Positions 47,187-57,325 are shown, numbered from the stretch's first letter. The stretch: 64,000 nucleotides of DNA from Ferruginibacter sp. (GCA_013141115.1 JABFRP010000002.1:980647-1044646), one strand, 5' to 3'. The notes: a model not told the origin generated them from the sequence alone. Numbers and translations: made by a program.

Positions 47187-48326
47187 ATGAAACTTGCCAC
47201 AAAATTAATACATGCCGGCGCCGAACCCGACCCAAGTACAGGAGCTATAATGACGCCCATTTATCAAACCTCCACCTATGTGCAGGAAGCGCCGGGTGTA
47301 AACAAAGGCTACGAATATGCCCGCAGCCAAAACCCCACCCGTAAAGCACTGGAAGATGCTTATGCCATTATTGAAAATGGAAAATATGCACTGGCTTTTA
47401 GCAGCGGTGTTGCAGCCACTGATAGTGTAATAAAATTATTAAACCCCGGCGATGAAGTAATAGCGGCCAATGATATGTATGGCGGCAGTTACCGTTTATT
47501 TACCAAAGTTTGGGAGCGCTACAATATAAAATTTATTTATGTTGATACTACCAACCCGGCTAATGTAAAAGCTGCTGTAACAGCCAATACAAAATTAATC
47601 TGGGTAGAAACGCCAACCAATCCATTAATGAATATTACAGATATTGAAGCCATGGCAGCTATTGCAAAACAAGCAGGCGCATGGCTTTGTGTGGATAATA
47701 CTTTTGCATCGCCCTATTTACAAAACCCTTTGGATTTAGGTGCCGATATTGTAATGCACAGCGCTACTAAATATTTAGGTGGCCACAGCGATGTAATACA
47801 GGGTTGCTTAATGATGAACGATAAGGACCTGAGGGAGCAATTATATTTTATACAAAAAAGTTGCGGAGCAGTACCCGGACCGCAGGATTGTTTTTTAGTA
47901 TTGAGAGGAATAAAAACTTTAGGTGTACGTATGAAAGCGCATTGCGAAAACGGCGAAAAAATTGCACACTGGTTACGTAACCATGCCAAAGTAGCAAAAG
48001 TATACTGGCCGGGTTTTGAAGATAATGCCGGGCATGCCATTGCCAAAAAACAAATGCATGGCTTTGGTGGTATGATAAGTTTTGAATTGAAAGATGATAG
48101 TGCGGCTGAAGTAAAAAGAGTGTTATCCTCTACATATTTATTTTCGCTTGCCGAAAGCCTTGGTGGTGTAGAAAGTTTAATTAATCACCCTGCAAGTATG
48201 ACACATGCCAGCATACCCCGTGAAGAAAGGATTAAAAATGGTTTAAGTGATGGGCTGATAAGGCTTAGTGTAGGCATTGAAGATGCTGATGATTTGATTG
48301 ATGATTTAAATAAAGCGATTGGATAA
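47187..48326 (+). CDS. metB: Cystathionine gamma-synthase/lyase family PLP enzyme
   Basis: The 379-residue protein has the PLP lysine K195 in MHSATKYLGGHSD, ETPTNPLMNITDI, and YEYARSQNPTRKALE near the N terminus, typical of trans-sulfuration enzymes. The C-terminal SLGGVESLINHPASMTH is the family block. Family members (MetB, MetC, methionine gamma-lyase, CGL) are hard to separate from motifs, so the exact reaction is uncertain. Confidence 0.85.
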   Translation: MKLATKLIHAGAEPDPSTGAIMTPIYQTSTYVQEAPGVNKGYEYARSQNPTRKALEDAYAIIENGKYALAFSSGVAATDSVIKLLNPGDEVIAANDMYGGSYRLFTKVWERYNIKFIYVDTTNPANVKAAVTANTKLIWVETPTNPLMNITDIEAMAAIAKQAGAWLCVDNTFASPYLQNPLDLGADIVMHSATKYLGGHSDVIQGCLMMNDKDLREQLYFIQKSCGAVPGPQDCFLVLRGIKTLGVRMKAHCENGEKIAHWLRNHAKVAKVYWPGFEDNAGHAIAKKQMHGFGGMISFELKDDSAAEVKRVLSSTYLFSLAESLGGVESLINHPASMTHASIPREERIKNGLSDGLIRLSVGIEDADDLIDDLNKAIG

Positions 48327-48332
48327 TTTGGC

Positions 48333-49106
48333 ATGATCGAAAATAATCTCAAAGAATTTTTAGATAGCAAGGTTGATTTTTACAATCAACCTTCTTTTAT
48401 TGCACAAGATCCTGTTTGTATACCACACCAGTTTACCAAAAAACAAGATATAGAAATTGCCGGTTTTTTTGCTGCCATTTTTGCCTGGGGCAACCGTACT
48501 ACCATCATTAATAAAAGTAACGAGTTAATGCAACTGATGGATAAAGCCCCTCATCAATTTATTTTACAGCATCAAAAAAAAGACCTGCAAAAACTGGAGG
48601 GTTTTAAGCACCGCACTTTTAATACCACCGATCTTTTATACTGCATCGAGTTTTTCAACATGCATTATTCAAACAACCAATCGCTGGAAACTGCTTTTAC
48701 AAAAGGGCTGCACAAAAAAGAGCTTACTATCGAAAATGGATTGAAAGGGTTTTATAATTATTTCTTCTCTTTACCGCATATTCCCGAAAGAACAAAAAAG
48801 CATATTGCTTCTCCCGAAAAAAAATCTTCCTGTAAAAGATTAAATATGTATTTGCGCTGGATGGTGCGTAAAGATAATAAAGGAGTGGATTTTGGCATCT
48901 GGAAAAATATTAGCCCGGCACAGCTGGTAATACCTATTGATGTACACGTGGCAAGAGTAGCCAAAAAATTTAACCTTTTACAAAATAATAAAACCGATTG
49001 GCAGGCTGCTTTGGAATTAACTGCTTATTTACGAACTTTAGATGCCGCCGACCCGGTAAAATATGATTTTGCCTTATTTGGAACCGGCGTAATGGAAAAG
49101 TTATAA
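48333..49106 (+). CDS. TIGR02757 family protein (function unknown)
   Basis: The 257-residue protein has FFAAIFAWGNRTTIINKS, KRLNMYLRWMVRKD and the C-terminal DPVKYDFALFGTGV, conserved in TIGR02757/DUF2400. The LNMYLRWMVR segment resembles the helix-hairpin-helix-like part of DNA glycosylases, but no catalytic role is established. The stop and the next ATG overlap (TAATG). Confidence 0.85.
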   Translation: MIENNLKEFLDSKVDFYNQPSFIAQDPVCIPHQFTKKQDIEIAGFFAAIFAWGNRTTIINKSNELMQLMDKAPHQFILQHQKKDLQKLEGFKHRTFNTTDLLYCIEFFNMHYSNNQSLETAFTKGLHKKELTIENGLKGFYNYFFSLPHIPERTKKHIASPEKKSSCKRLNMYLRWMVRKDNKGVDFGIWKNISPAQLVIPIDVHVARVAKKFNLLQNNKTDWQAALELTAYLRTLDAADPVKYDFALFGTGVMEKL

Positions 49107-49429
49107 TGGAACATACCAACCTTATACAAAACATTAATAAAGACCTGGCTATTGCATTGCCGGATGAAATATCTTTTGAAGAACTGCAATTACTACTGTC
49201 TGCTCACATCAACCATCTTATAAAAAATAATTTTGAAGCACTGATAACTTTGCTGTACAGGATTGATGTAAGCGAAGACAAATTAAAAAATCTTTTACGC
49301 AGCAACCCTAGCGAAGATGCAGGAAATACAATTGCTGCATTAATTATTGAAAGGCAGCAGCAAAAAATAACATTTAAAAAACAGTTTGCCAACAAATCTT
49401 CTGACAGCAGCAACGAAGAAAAGTGGTAA
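49106..49429 (+). CDS. Small hypothetical protein
   Basis: The 107-residue protein is mostly alpha-helical, with an acidic N-terminal half (EISFEELQLLLSAHINHLI) and a basic, serine-rich tail. It overlaps the TIGR02757 gene by 1 bp, which supports it as a real gene. No domain was recognised. The length and pattern match small conserved Bacteroidota proteins. Confidence 0.7.
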   Translation: MEHTNLIQNINKDLAIALPDEISFEELQLLLSAHINHLIKNNFEALITLLYRIDVSEDKLKNLLRSNPSEDAGNTIAALIIERQQQKITFKKQFANKSSDSSNEEKW

Positions 49430-49456
49430 TTTCGTTTTTCTTTTATCATAACAACC

Positions 49457-50575
49457 ATGTTACATATTTCCGAAGTTACTGATGCTACCGAAGAAGCATT
49501 TATAGGTCTTCCATACATATTATACAAAGATGACCCTTCGTTTATTGCTCCTTTGCAGGGAGAAATAAAAAAAATATTCAATCCCAAAACCAATTCATTT
49601 TTTGAGCATGGGCATTGCACCAGGTGGCTTTTGTACAATGATAAAACTTTAATTGGCCGTATTGCGGCATTTATTAACCTGGAAAAAGCACACACCAGTG
49701 GCACCCCCACCGGCGGTGTTGGTTTTTTTGAATGCATCAATAATCAAGATGCCGCCAATACATTATTTACTACTGCAGTAAGCTGGCTTAAAGCAAAAGG
49801 CATGCAGGCAGCAGAAGGCCCTATCAATTTTGGAGAAAACGATAATTGGTGGGGTTTGCTGGTACATGGTTTCCGTCAGCCATCAATGGGTATGAACTAT
49901 AACCCACCATATTATCAGCAATTATTTGAAAACTTTGGCTGGCAAAAATCGTACGATCAAATTACCAATGTAATTGATTTAAGAATACCCGTGCCGGAGC
50001 GCTTTGAAAAAATTGCCGGTTGGGTAGTGAAAAAAAAAGAGTACCGTTTTGTTCATTTTAAAAAAGCCGATTTTAAAAAATTTTCGGAAGATTTTAAAGA
50101 TATCTATAATGATGCATGGGAAGATTTTGATGGATTTGCGCCCATTACATCAGCCTCCATTGCCGATTCGTTTGAAAGAATGAAACCTATTATGGATGAA
50201 AGGATCATTTGGTTTGCTTATCATCACGATCAACCTATTGCTTTTGTTATTTGCCTGCCCGATACCAATCAAATATTAAAATACGTAAATGGCAAACTTG
50301 ATCTTTGGGGCAAACTAAAATATTTCTGGTACAGCAAAACAAAAACTGTAGACAGGATAAGAGTAATTGTAATGGGTGTAAAAAAACACTTTCATAATAA
50401 AGGCATTGAAAGCGCCTTAATTTATATACTTAAGCAGGAAGTAGTGCCCCGCAATACTATTTTTGAAGTAGAGTTGGCCTGGGTGGGAGATTTTAATGAA
50501 AAGATGCTGGCGGTACACCATGCTACTGGTGCCCAGTTAGAAAAAATACACCGCACTTATAAGTTTACATTTTAA
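49457..50575 (+). CDS. GNAT-like uncharacterised protein
   Basis: The 372-residue protein appears to be made of two acetyltransferase-like halves. The N-terminal part has NDKTLIGRIAAFIN and GVGFFECINNQDAA, the central part EGPINFGENDNWWG, and the C-terminal part RVIVMGVKKHFHNKGIESALI, a GNAT acetyl-CoA-loop-like segment. The substrate is unknown. It is 27 bp after the small hypothetical gene, so probably in the same operon. Confidence 0.7.
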   Translation: MLHISEVTDATEEAFIGLPYILYKDDPSFIAPLQGEIKKIFNPKTNSFFEHGHCTRWLLYNDKTLIGRIAAFINLEKAHTSGTPTGGVGFFECINNQDAANTLFTTAVSWLKAKGMQAAEGPINFGENDNWWGLLVHGFRQPSMGMNYNPPYYQQLFENFGWQKSYDQITNVIDLRIPVPERFEKIAGWVVKKKEYRFVHFKKADFKKFSEDFKDIYNDAWEDFDGFAPITSASIADSFERMKPIMDERIIWFAYHHDQPIAFVICLPDTNQILKYVNGKLDLWGKLKYFWYSKTKTVDRIRVIVMGVKKHFHNKGIESALIYILKQEVVPRNTIFEVELAWVGDFNEKMLAVHHATGAQLEKIHRTYKFTF

Positions 50576-50585
50576 AATAACTGCG

Positions 50586-50616
50586 GAGTTGATTATTTAA
50601 ACATCAACTCTTTTAC
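50586..50616. terminator. Probable intrinsic terminator between convergent genes
   Basis: An 8-bp stem, GAGTTGAT / ATCAACTC, with a 9-nt loop is followed by TTTTACTTTTTCTTT on the plus strand. The stem overlaps the last codons of the convergent fatty-acid hydroxylase gene. Confidence 0.5.
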
Positions 50617-51267
50617 TTTTTCTTTATCCTCTTTTTCCTGTTTCAAATCAAACATGGTTCCAAACACATGATCCCATAAAGTGGAGCTTACTCCAAAACC
50701 CATGTGATCGTTTTTATAATGGTGCAGGTGATGGTTACGCCACAAAGGTTTCATCCATTTAAAAGGCGGGTTCCAGGCATGTATGGCATAATGCATGGTA
50801 CCATACATCAGGTAACCTAACATAAACCCTGGAAAAAAAGCAAAAACGTAACCTATAGTATTAAAAAGAAAGAATACAAAGTATTGCAAAGAAAAAACTG
50901 TTGAAGCCAAAATCAAACTGGGTACCGGTGGCATAAATAATCTTTCCCTGTCTCTCGGATACTCGTGATGATTACCATGAATGATATACACAAATTTTGT
51001 TGCCCTTTCACTTTCTGCCACAAAATGAAAAGCAAACCGGTGAATACAATACTCAAAAAAGCTCCAGAAAAATATACCGCTTAAAAATGTAACAATTATT
51101 TGCAAAGCCCCTAATTGTATAACAGCCCTGCTGTAGTAAAGCATTAAAATAATTATAGGCACATATAAACCCCAAATAACCAGCGGGTGTGTTTTAGTGA
51201 GGTATTCCAGATACTGATTCTTAAATAACCGGGCTTGCCCTTTATTATGAATCTTCTCAAATTTCAT
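50593..51267 (-). CDS. Fatty acid hydroxylase/sterol desaturase family protein
   Basis: The 224-residue integral membrane protein has the histidine boxes of the family: HRFAFHF, HGNHHEYPRD, HYAIH and HHLHH. These bind a di-metal centre. The spacing resembles fatty acid 2-hydroxylase (FA2H/Scs7) without the cytochrome b5 domain. Bacteroidota contain 2- and 3-hydroxy fatty acids in sphingolipids and lipid A, a plausible target. Confidence 0.87.
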   Translation of the reverse strand: MKFEKIHNKGQARLFKNQYLEYLTKTHPLVIWGLYVPIIILMLYYSRAVIQLGALQIIVTFLSGIFFWSFFEYCIHRFAFHFVAESERATKFVYIIHGNHHEYPRDRERLFMPPVPSLILASTVFSLQYFVFFLFNTIGYVFAFFPGFMLGYLMYGTMHYAIHAWNPPFKWMKPLWRNHHLHHYKNDHMGFGVSSTLWDHVFGTMFDLKQEKEDKEKVKELMFK

Positions 51268-51285
51268 GGTTCTTTTTTAGTAATA

Positions 51286-51314
51286 CAAAATTACTACTTA
51301 GCATTATAAAACAA
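51286..51314 (-). promoter_or_regulatory. Bacteroidota-type promoter for the fatty acid hydroxylase gene
   Basis: On the minus strand TTG (51314-51312), 18 nt, then TAATTTTG (51293-51286). Transcription would start near 51280, a very short leader before the ATG at 51267. Confidence 0.5.
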
Positions 51315-51350
51315 TAACTCATTTGCCAATTTAATCAGTATATAATTAGC

Positions 51351-51358
51351 TACTTTTG
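51351..51358 (+). promoter_or_regulatory. -7 box for the FAH/flavin reductase operon
   Basis: TACTTTTG matches TAnnTTTG 19 bp before the ATG at 51378. The nearest TTTG (51322-51325) is 25 nt upstream, longer than usual. Confidence 0.4.
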
Positions 51359-51377
51359 AAAATAATTTTAATTAAAC

Positions 51378-52388
51378 ATGCAATTAGTAACTTATTTAAA
51401 AGACGGGCAGCAGCAGTTGGCCATTGTAGTAAATGGCAATTTATATGATACCGATACCTTGCATCCGGATCTTCCGGTAAGCATGAATATGTTTTTAAAC
51501 TATTGGGAAGATGTGTTACCCGTTGCCAAGGCAGCCGAGCAGCGCATTAAAGATGGGCTGGGCAGAAGCAGTTACGGAATTCCATATGCAGGCGCTACCA
51601 TTTTAGCACCTGTACCGCACCCCAGCAGTTGCAGAGATGGGTACGCCTTTCGCCAACATGTAGCGGCGGCAAGGCGCAACAGAAAAGTAGATATGATTGC
51701 CGAGTTTGACCAATACCCCATATTTTATTTTACCAACCACAACAGCATACAAGGGCCCGGCGAAATTATTTGCATGCCCGACCATTTTAAAAAATTAGAT
51801 TTTGAACTGGAAGCTGCCATTGTAATTGGCAAACCCGGCAGAAATATTAAAGCCGAAGAAGCGGATGAACATATTGCCGGATTAATGATAATGAATGATA
51901 TGAGTGCAAGAACGTTGCAGATGGAAGAAATGCTGCTGAACCTTGGCCCTGCAAAAGGTAAAGATTTCAGCACGGCAATTGGGCCCACATTGGTTACTTT
52001 AGACGAACTGGAGCAATACGAAGTACCCTGCAAAGAAAACCACACCGGCAAGGCCTGGAACTTAACTATGAAATGCCGGGTAAACGGCATACAGGTTAGC
52101 GAAGGAAACGTAGCTGATATGGATTGGACCTTTGCAGAAATTATTGAACGGGCAAGCTATGGCGTTAACTTATATGCAGGTGATGTTATTGGCAGCGGCA
52201 CGGTAGGCACCGGCTGTTTTTTAGAACTGAATGGTACGGGAAAACTAAACGACCCTAACTACCAGGAACAGTGGTTACAAGAAGGCGATGTGGTAGAAAT
52301 GGAAATTGATGGGTTGGGAATGCTGAGTAATACGATTGTAAAAGATGAAAGTGATTTTTCAATTTTAGCACTTAAGAAAAATGTATAA
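51378..52388 (+). CDS. Fumarylacetoacetate hydrolase family protein
   Basis: The 336-residue protein has the FAH catalytic core: FYFTNHNSIQGPGE, LDFELEAAIVIGKPGRNI with the metal-binding Glu residues, and MNDMSARTLQ. The C-terminal part has GSGTVGTGCFLELNG. It cleaves C-C bonds in diketo acids, for example in tyrosine degradation. It overlaps the flavin reductase gene by 8 bp, so the two are coupled. Confidence 0.88.
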   Translation: MQLVTYLKDGQQQLAIVVNGNLYDTDTLHPDLPVSMNMFLNYWEDVLPVAKAAEQRIKDGLGRSSYGIPYAGATILAPVPHPSSCRDGYAFRQHVAAARRNRKVDMIAEFDQYPIFYFTNHNSIQGPGEIICMPDHFKKLDFELEAAIVIGKPGRNIKAEEADEHIAGLMIMNDMSARTLQMEEMLLNLGPAKGKDFSTAIGPTLVTLDELEQYEVPCKENHTGKAWNLTMKCRVNGIQVSEGNVADMDWTFAEIIERASYGVNLYAGDVIGSGTVGTGCFLELNGTGKLNDPNYQEQWLQEGDVVEMEIDGLGMLSNTIVKDESDFSILALKKNV

Positions 52389-53268
52389 AACAATAGTTTT
52401 AAAAGACCTTGCACCAATGGATGTGCAAAATTATTTGCAACATGCCATTGCGCCAAGGCCAATATGTTTTGCATCCACCATCGATACCAACGGAAATGTA
52501 AACCTCTCTCCTTTTAGTTTTTTTAATTTATTCTCTTCCAACCCGCCCATTGTAATTTTTTCACCAGCAAGAAGAGTAAGGGATAATACCACTAAACATA
52601 CTTTACAAAATGTATTAGAAATACCTGAGGTAGTAATAAACATTGTTGATTATGATATGGTACAGCAAACCTCTTTAGCCAGCTGCGAATTTGCCAAGGG
52701 TACTAATGAATTTGAAAAAGCAGGTTTTACCATGCAGGCTGCAACAATGGTAAAGCCGCCTATGGTAAAAGAAAGTAAAATAAAACTGGAGTGCCGTGTA
52801 AATGAAGTAAAGCCATTGGGTACAGAAGGCGGTGCCGGCAACTTAGTAATTGCCGAAGTATTGGTAATGCATATTGATGAAAGCATTTTAAACGCCGAAG
52901 GCAAAATTGATCAAACAAAAATAAACCATGTGGCCAGGCTGGGTGGCGACTGGTATTGTAAAGTAGATGAAAGCAATTTATTTACAGTAGCTAAACCCAA
53001 TACACAATTAGGCATTGGTGTTGATGCGTTACCTGCATCTATAAAAAACAGCACTATCCTATCCGGCAATAATTTAGGGCAATTGGCTAACGTGCATGAA
53101 ATGCCCTTTGTTGATCCTGCTTTTAATGATGATAGACTTAAAAATATTATTCAGTACTATTCCATTAACCCCGATGAGATGGAAAAAGAACTGCATAGCT
53201 ATGCAAAAGCATTATTAGAAATTAACAAGGTAAACGAAGCCTGGCAGATATTATTGGCTTTAAATTAA
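52381..53268 (+). CDS. Flavin reductase-like FMN-binding protein
   Basis: The 295-residue protein starts with the split-barrel pattern APRPICFASTIDTNGNVNLS, followed by SPFSFFNLFSSNPPIVIFSP and VVINIVDYDM, typical of the flavin reductase/DIM6 family that binds FMN. The C-terminal ~90 residues extend beyond the core. Coupled with the FAH gene, it may support oxidation of an aromatic substrate, but no partner oxygenase is nearby. Confidence 0.85.
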   Translation: MYKTIVLKDLAPMDVQNYLQHAIAPRPICFASTIDTNGNVNLSPFSFFNLFSSNPPIVIFSPARRVRDNTTKHTLQNVLEIPEVVINIVDYDMVQQTSLASCEFAKGTNEFEKAGFTMQAATMVKPPMVKESKIKLECRVNEVKPLGTEGGAGNLVIAEVLVMHIDESILNAEGKIDQTKINHVARLGGDWYCKVDESNLFTVAKPNTQLGIGVDALPASIKNSTILSGNNLGQLANVHEMPFVDPAFNDDRLKNIIQYYSINPDEMEKELHSYAKALLEINKVNEAWQILLALN

Positions 53269-53287
53269 TTATTGTAAATTTATTTTA

Positions 53288-53836
53288 ATGTCATCTGATA
53301 TAAAAATATTGCCTCATTACACTTACGATGAGTATTGCCAGTGGGAAGGCCGCTGGGAATTAATAGAAGGCATTCCGTATGCTATGAGCCCTGCACCGTC
53401 TCCAAGGCACCAGTGGATAAGTGCTAATATAAAATATGAGTTAACTGGTGCCATAAAAAAAACTGGTTGTAAAAATTGTAAAGTGTACGATTTTATTGAT
53501 ATTAAAGTTACAGAAGATACTGTGTTACAACCAGATGCTGTAGTAGTTTGTAAAGACATCACTAAACCATTTCTTGATTTTCCTGCAGCACTTGTTGTTG
53601 AAATATTGTCTCCATCAACTGCAATGAAAGATCGCAATAACAAATTTTTCATTTATCAATCTCAAAAAATACCTTACTATATTATTGTAGATACCGATAT
53701 AAACGAAATAGAGATTTATCATCTTAAAGAGGATGGCAAATATCAATTGGAAAAAAATGACGCTGGTACTGCATATACATTTCACTTTGATGAAGACTGT
53801 CTGGCCGAGGCCCTGCTTAGCAACATCTGGAACTAA
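53288..53836 (+). CDS. Uma2 family (DUF820) restriction-endonuclease-like protein
   Basis: The 182-residue protein has the PD-(D/E)xK-type core of DUF820: LQPDAVVV and VVEILSPSTAMKDRNNKFFIY, preceded by YCQWEGRWELIEG. These proteins are abundant in cyanobacteria and Bacteroidota; their cellular role is unclear. It is 19 bp after the flavin reductase gene. Confidence 0.85.
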   Translation: MSSDIKILPHYTYDEYCQWEGRWELIEGIPYAMSPAPSPRHQWISANIKYELTGAIKKTGCKNCKVYDFIDIKVTEDTVLQPDAVVVCKDITKPFLDFPAALVVEILSPSTAMKDRNNKFFIYQSQKIPYYIIVDTDINEIEIYHLKEDGKYQLEKNDAGTAYTFHFDEDCLAEALLSNIWN

Positions 53837-53901
53837 ACTATATTATTAAGTTTAATCAGTCCTTAACTTTTACTACCACAACAATTTTTTACTTTCACCC
53901 A

Positions 53902-54945
53902 ATGAAAAAACTAATTGTACTCTTATTTTTTCCATCTCTCAGTTTTGCGCAACAAAAATACAATTACAAAAACCTGGTGATGGAAGGTGGTGGTGTACGT
54001 GGCCTGGCATACGCCGGGGTATTTAGTGTGCTGGAAGAAAAGGGTATTTTACAGCAGATAGAAAATGTGGGTGGCTCTTCTGCCGGCGCTATTGCCGGTA
54101 TGATGGTAAGCATTGGCTATACTGCCGATGAAATTGACAGCCTGATGATAGAATTGCCGGTGCAAAAATTTAATGATGGTAAAGGCGGTGTGGTAGGCAA
54201 ATACAAAAGGTTTAAAAAAGGCTTTGGCATATACAGGGGTGGTGCATTTGAAAAATGGTTACAACAATTAGTAACTTATAAAACCGGTAAACCACTATTA
54301 ACATTTAGTGAGCTGCACCAACTACACTTAACCAACAATCATTACAAAGATTTTTATTGCACAGGCACTAATCTTAGTAAACAACAGTTAGAAACTTTTT
54401 CTTACCTCAATTCGCCCGATATGCCACTAGCACTTGCGGTAAGAATTAGTAGCACAGTACCTTTATATTTTGAACCTGTGGCACTGGATGATCAGTTACA
54501 AAAAATAAAAAAATCGGATACTGTTTCCTTTGTTAATTATTACGTAGATGGTGGCATGCTTTGCAATTACCCCATCAGCATGTTTGATACCTGCGACCAA
54601 AATAGTAACGACCCGCTATTATGTGATAAAGTAAAATTCAATACACAAACTATTGGCATAAAATTAGAACGGCAGCAACAAATAGATTCTTTAAACAACA
54701 ACAGCATAAAAATACCTGCATATAACATCAACAAACTTTCCGAATATCTTGCTGCCTTTACCAATTTAATGATGGAAACCTTAAGCAGAAAATATCCGGG
54801 GCTGGAAAATGAAAGAGGAAGAACGATCTATGTAAGCCAAGGCAACATTTCTTCCCGTGTAAAAAAAACAAAGCAGCAGGATAAACTGCTGCTTTATGAA
54901 AACGGCGTTACTGCCGCTAATTATTTTTTTTCTAAACTACCTTAG
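53902..54945 (+). CDS. Patatin-like phospholipase, secreted
   Basis: The 347-residue protein has a signal peptide (to about FAQ, residue 17), the oxyanion-hole motif EGGGVRGLAYAG (29-40), the GSSAG nucleophile (Ser60) and the dyad partner Asp216 in VDGGM. It acts as a lipid acyl hydrolase, probably in the periplasm. Its last four bases overlap the convergent DUF4197 gene. Confidence 0.9.
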   Translation: MKKLIVLLFFPSLSFAQQKYNYKNLVMEGGGVRGLAYAGVFSVLEEKGILQQIENVGGSSAGAIAGMMVSIGYTADEIDSLMIELPVQKFNDGKGGVVGKYKRFKKGFGIYRGGAFEKWLQQLVTYKTGKPLLTFSELHQLHLTNNHYKDFYCTGTNLSKQQLETFSYLNSPDMPLALAVRISSTVPLYFEPVALDDQLQKIKKSDTVSFVNYYVDGGMLCNYPISMFDTCDQNSNDPLLCDKVKFNTQTIGIKLERQQQIDSLNNNSIKIPAYNINKLSEYLAAFTNLMMETLSRKYPGLENERGRTIYVSQGNISSRVKKTKQQDKLLLYENGVTAANYFFSKLP

Positions 54946-55649
54946 TTCCACTTTTGCCCAAACACCTTTTTTAAAATATCTGTAGTTCTGGCGGCAATAT
55001 TTGTGCGGATATTTTTTTCTTCAATTGCTACAAGATCAAATAAAGCTGTGGTAGCTTTATCGGTAACAAAACCTGCCAGATCAGGATTTACTTTTTTTAC
55101 TGTTAGAGGAAAATTATTGTACTTGGTAATTACATCCCCGTAATATTTTGTAGCATCTACTTTATCTAATGATGATTTTATTACCGGCAAAAAAGCTGCT
55201 GTCAACTGTGCTGTTGTCTTTTCTCTGAAAAAGTGGGTAGCGCTGGTATCACCATTTTTTACCAGGCCAATAGCATCTTGTAAAGTCATATTTTTTATGG
55301 CGTTTACAAAAATAGGTTTGGCATAACCGGCAGCATCTTCGGCACCACGGTTAATTTGTAAAATGGCTTTATCTACCATACTATTAAAACCAAGGCTGCG
55401 TAAAGTATTCTCTACTTTTTTTGCATCGGGTGGCAGTAAAATTTTATATAATGCATCTTTAAAAAAACCATCTTCTTTATTTAGTTTTAATACAGCGCCA
55501 GCCAATCCCTGGCTCAATGCCTCTTTAATACCCTGCCCGGCTTCTGCTTCGGTAATACCACCCAACCCCGTTGCCTGCGGCAATTTGCTTAAAATATCGC
55601 AACCACTTAACATTGCTGCCCCCATAAATACAAGTAATAATTTTTTCAT
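54942..55649 (-). CDS. DUF4197 lipoprotein
   Basis: The 235-residue protein has a lipoprotein signal (MLSGC, Cys17). Its body is mostly helical, with AGQGIKEALSQGL and MTLQDAIGLVKNGDTSATHFFREKT-like content typical of DUF4197. The family is of unknown function and found widely in Gram-negative bacteria. It overlaps the patatin gene by 4 bp at the 3' ends. Confidence 0.88.
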   Translation of the reverse strand: MKKLLLVFMGAAMLSGCDILSKLPQATGLGGITEAEAGQGIKEALSQGLAGAVLKLNKEDGFFKDALYKILLPPDAKKVENTLRSLGFNSMVDKAILQINRGAEDAAGYAKPIFVNAIKNMTLQDAIGLVKNGDTSATHFFREKTTAQLTAAFLPVIKSSLDKVDATKYYGDVITKYNNFPLTVKKVNPDLAGFVTDKATTALFDLVAIEEKNIRTNIAARTTDILKKVFGQKWN

Positions 55650-55749
55650 TTTTTATAGAATTTTATTTTTTAAAGATAAACCAATATAGTGCCAGTTTGT
55701 TTGTTATGCTGTTACAGACAGCAAATATGGATGATTGGGTTGCATAAAG

Positions 55750-55757
55750 TATCTTTG
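55750..55757 (+). promoter_or_regulatory. -7 box of the lysS promoter
   Basis: TATCTTTG matches TAnnTTTG, 44 bp before the lysS ATG. No TTG at normal -33 spacing is visible (nearest 55735-55737). Confidence 0.4.
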
Positions 55758-55801
55758 CCGCCGCTGTTTATACAATTACCAGCAATCGAATTTTTAAAAC
55801 T

Positions 55802-57325
55802 ATGAGTATACAACATTTATCAGAGCAGGAAATCATCCGCAGGGAAAAATTAGAAGAATTAAAAAAATTAGGTATTGATGCCTATCCGGCAGCTTTATAC
55901 CCGGTTAACAGCACTTCAGTTTATATAAAAGAAAACTATAAGGGGGAAGAGAATAAGGCAGACTTTGCCGAAGTATGCATTGCAGGCCGCATTATGAGTG
56001 TACGTGATATGGGCAAGGCCAACTTTGCAGTAATACAGGATGCGGTGGGTAAAATTCAATTTTATATCAAGCAGGATGATATTTGCCCCGGTGACGATAA
56101 AACAATGTACCAAACTGTTTGGAAAAAACTGGTTGATATTGGAGATATTCTCGGCATTAAAGGATATGTGTTCACCACCAAAACCGGTGAAACATCTATC
56201 CACGTAAAAGAATTTACTATTCTTACCAAATCATTGCGCCCCTTGCCTATTGTTAAGGAAAAAGATGGTGAAGCATTTGATGAAGTAACCGATCCTGAAT
56301 TCCGTTACCGTCAACGTTATGCCGATTTGATTGTAAACCCTGCGGTAAAAGAAACTTTTATCAAGCGTACTAAAATGGTAAACGCCATTCGTGAATTTTT
56401 AAATGAGCGTGGTGCATTAGAAGTGGATACTCCGGTATTGCAATCTATCCCCGGTGGTGCAGCCGCAAGGCCGTTTACCACACACCATAATGCATTAGAT
56501 GTGCCGATGTATATGCGTATTGCCAACGAGTTGTATTTAAAAAGATTAATAGTGGGCGGCTTTGATTTTGTGTATGAATTTAGCCGCAATTTTAGAAACG
56601 AAGGAATGGATCGTACGCACAATCCTGAATTTACGGTACTGGAATTTTATGCTGCCTATAAAGATTATGAGTGGATGATGGATACCACAGAATTGATGTT
56701 AGAAAAAGCGGCCATTGCAACAAATGGCGCTACAAAAGTTGTAGTAGGCGATAAAGAAATAGATTTTAAAGCGCCGTACAAAAGAATAACCATGTACGAT
56801 GCCATTAAAGAATTTACAGGTTTTGATATTAGTGAAATGGATGAAGCAGGCATCAGGGATGTTTGCCGTGAATTAAAAATTCATGCCGATGAAAAATGGG
56901 GTAAAGGAAAATTGATAGACGAAATTTTTGGCAGCAAATGCGAAGGCAATTATATACAGCCCACTTTTATTACAGACTATCCGGTAGAAATGAGCCCACT
57001 TACCAAAAAGCACCGCAGCAAACCTGGGCTAGTAGAGCGATTTGAACTGATGTGTAATGGTAAAGAAATTGCTAATGCCTACAGCGAATTGAACGATCCT
57101 ATTGAACAAAGGGAACGTTTTGAAGAGCAGGTAAAACTAATGGAACGTGGCGATGATGAAGCCATGTTTATTGATCATGATTTTTTACGTGCCCTGGAAT
57201 ATGGTATGCCGCCAACCAGTGGTATTGGTTTTGGGATTGATAGAATTGCCATGTTGTTAACCAACCAGCATAGTATTCAGGATGTATTATTTTTCCCGAT
57301 GATGCGGCCGGAGAATAATGAATAA
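55802..57325 (+). CDS. lysS: Lysyl-tRNA synthetase, class II
   Basis: The 507-residue protein has an N-terminal OB-fold anticodon-binding domain (about 60-165, beginning [18 protein letters not shown]). Class II motif 2 is [14 protein letters not shown] and motif 3 is [12 protein letters not shown]. The length is normal for bacterial LysS. The gene is flanked by a candidate promoter and a strong terminator, so it is probably a single transcription unit. Confidence 0.97.
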   Translation: MSIQHLSEQEIIRREKLEELKKLGIDAYPAALYPVNSTSVYIKENYKGEENKADFAEVCIAGRIMSVRDMGKANFAVIQDAVGKIQFYIKQDDICPGDDKTMYQTVWKKLVDIGDILGIKGYVFTTKTGETSIHVKEFTILTKSLRPLPIVKEKDGEAFDEVTDPEFRYRQRYADLIVNPAVKETFIKRTKMVNAIREFLNERGALEVDTPVLQSIPGGAAARPFTTHHNALDVPMYMRIANELYLKRLIVGGFDFVYEFSRNFRNEGMDRTHNPEFTVLEFYAAYKDYEWMMDTTELMLEKAAIATNGATKVVVGDKEIDFKAPYKRITMYDAIKEFTGFDISEMDEAGIRDVCRELKIHADEKWGKGKLIDEIFGSKCEGNYIQPTFITDYPVEMSPLTKKHRSKPGLVERFELMCNGKEIANAYSELNDPIEQRERFEEQVKLMERGDDEAMFIDHDFLRALEYGMPPTSGIGFGIDRIAMLLTNQHSIQDVLFFPMMRPENNE

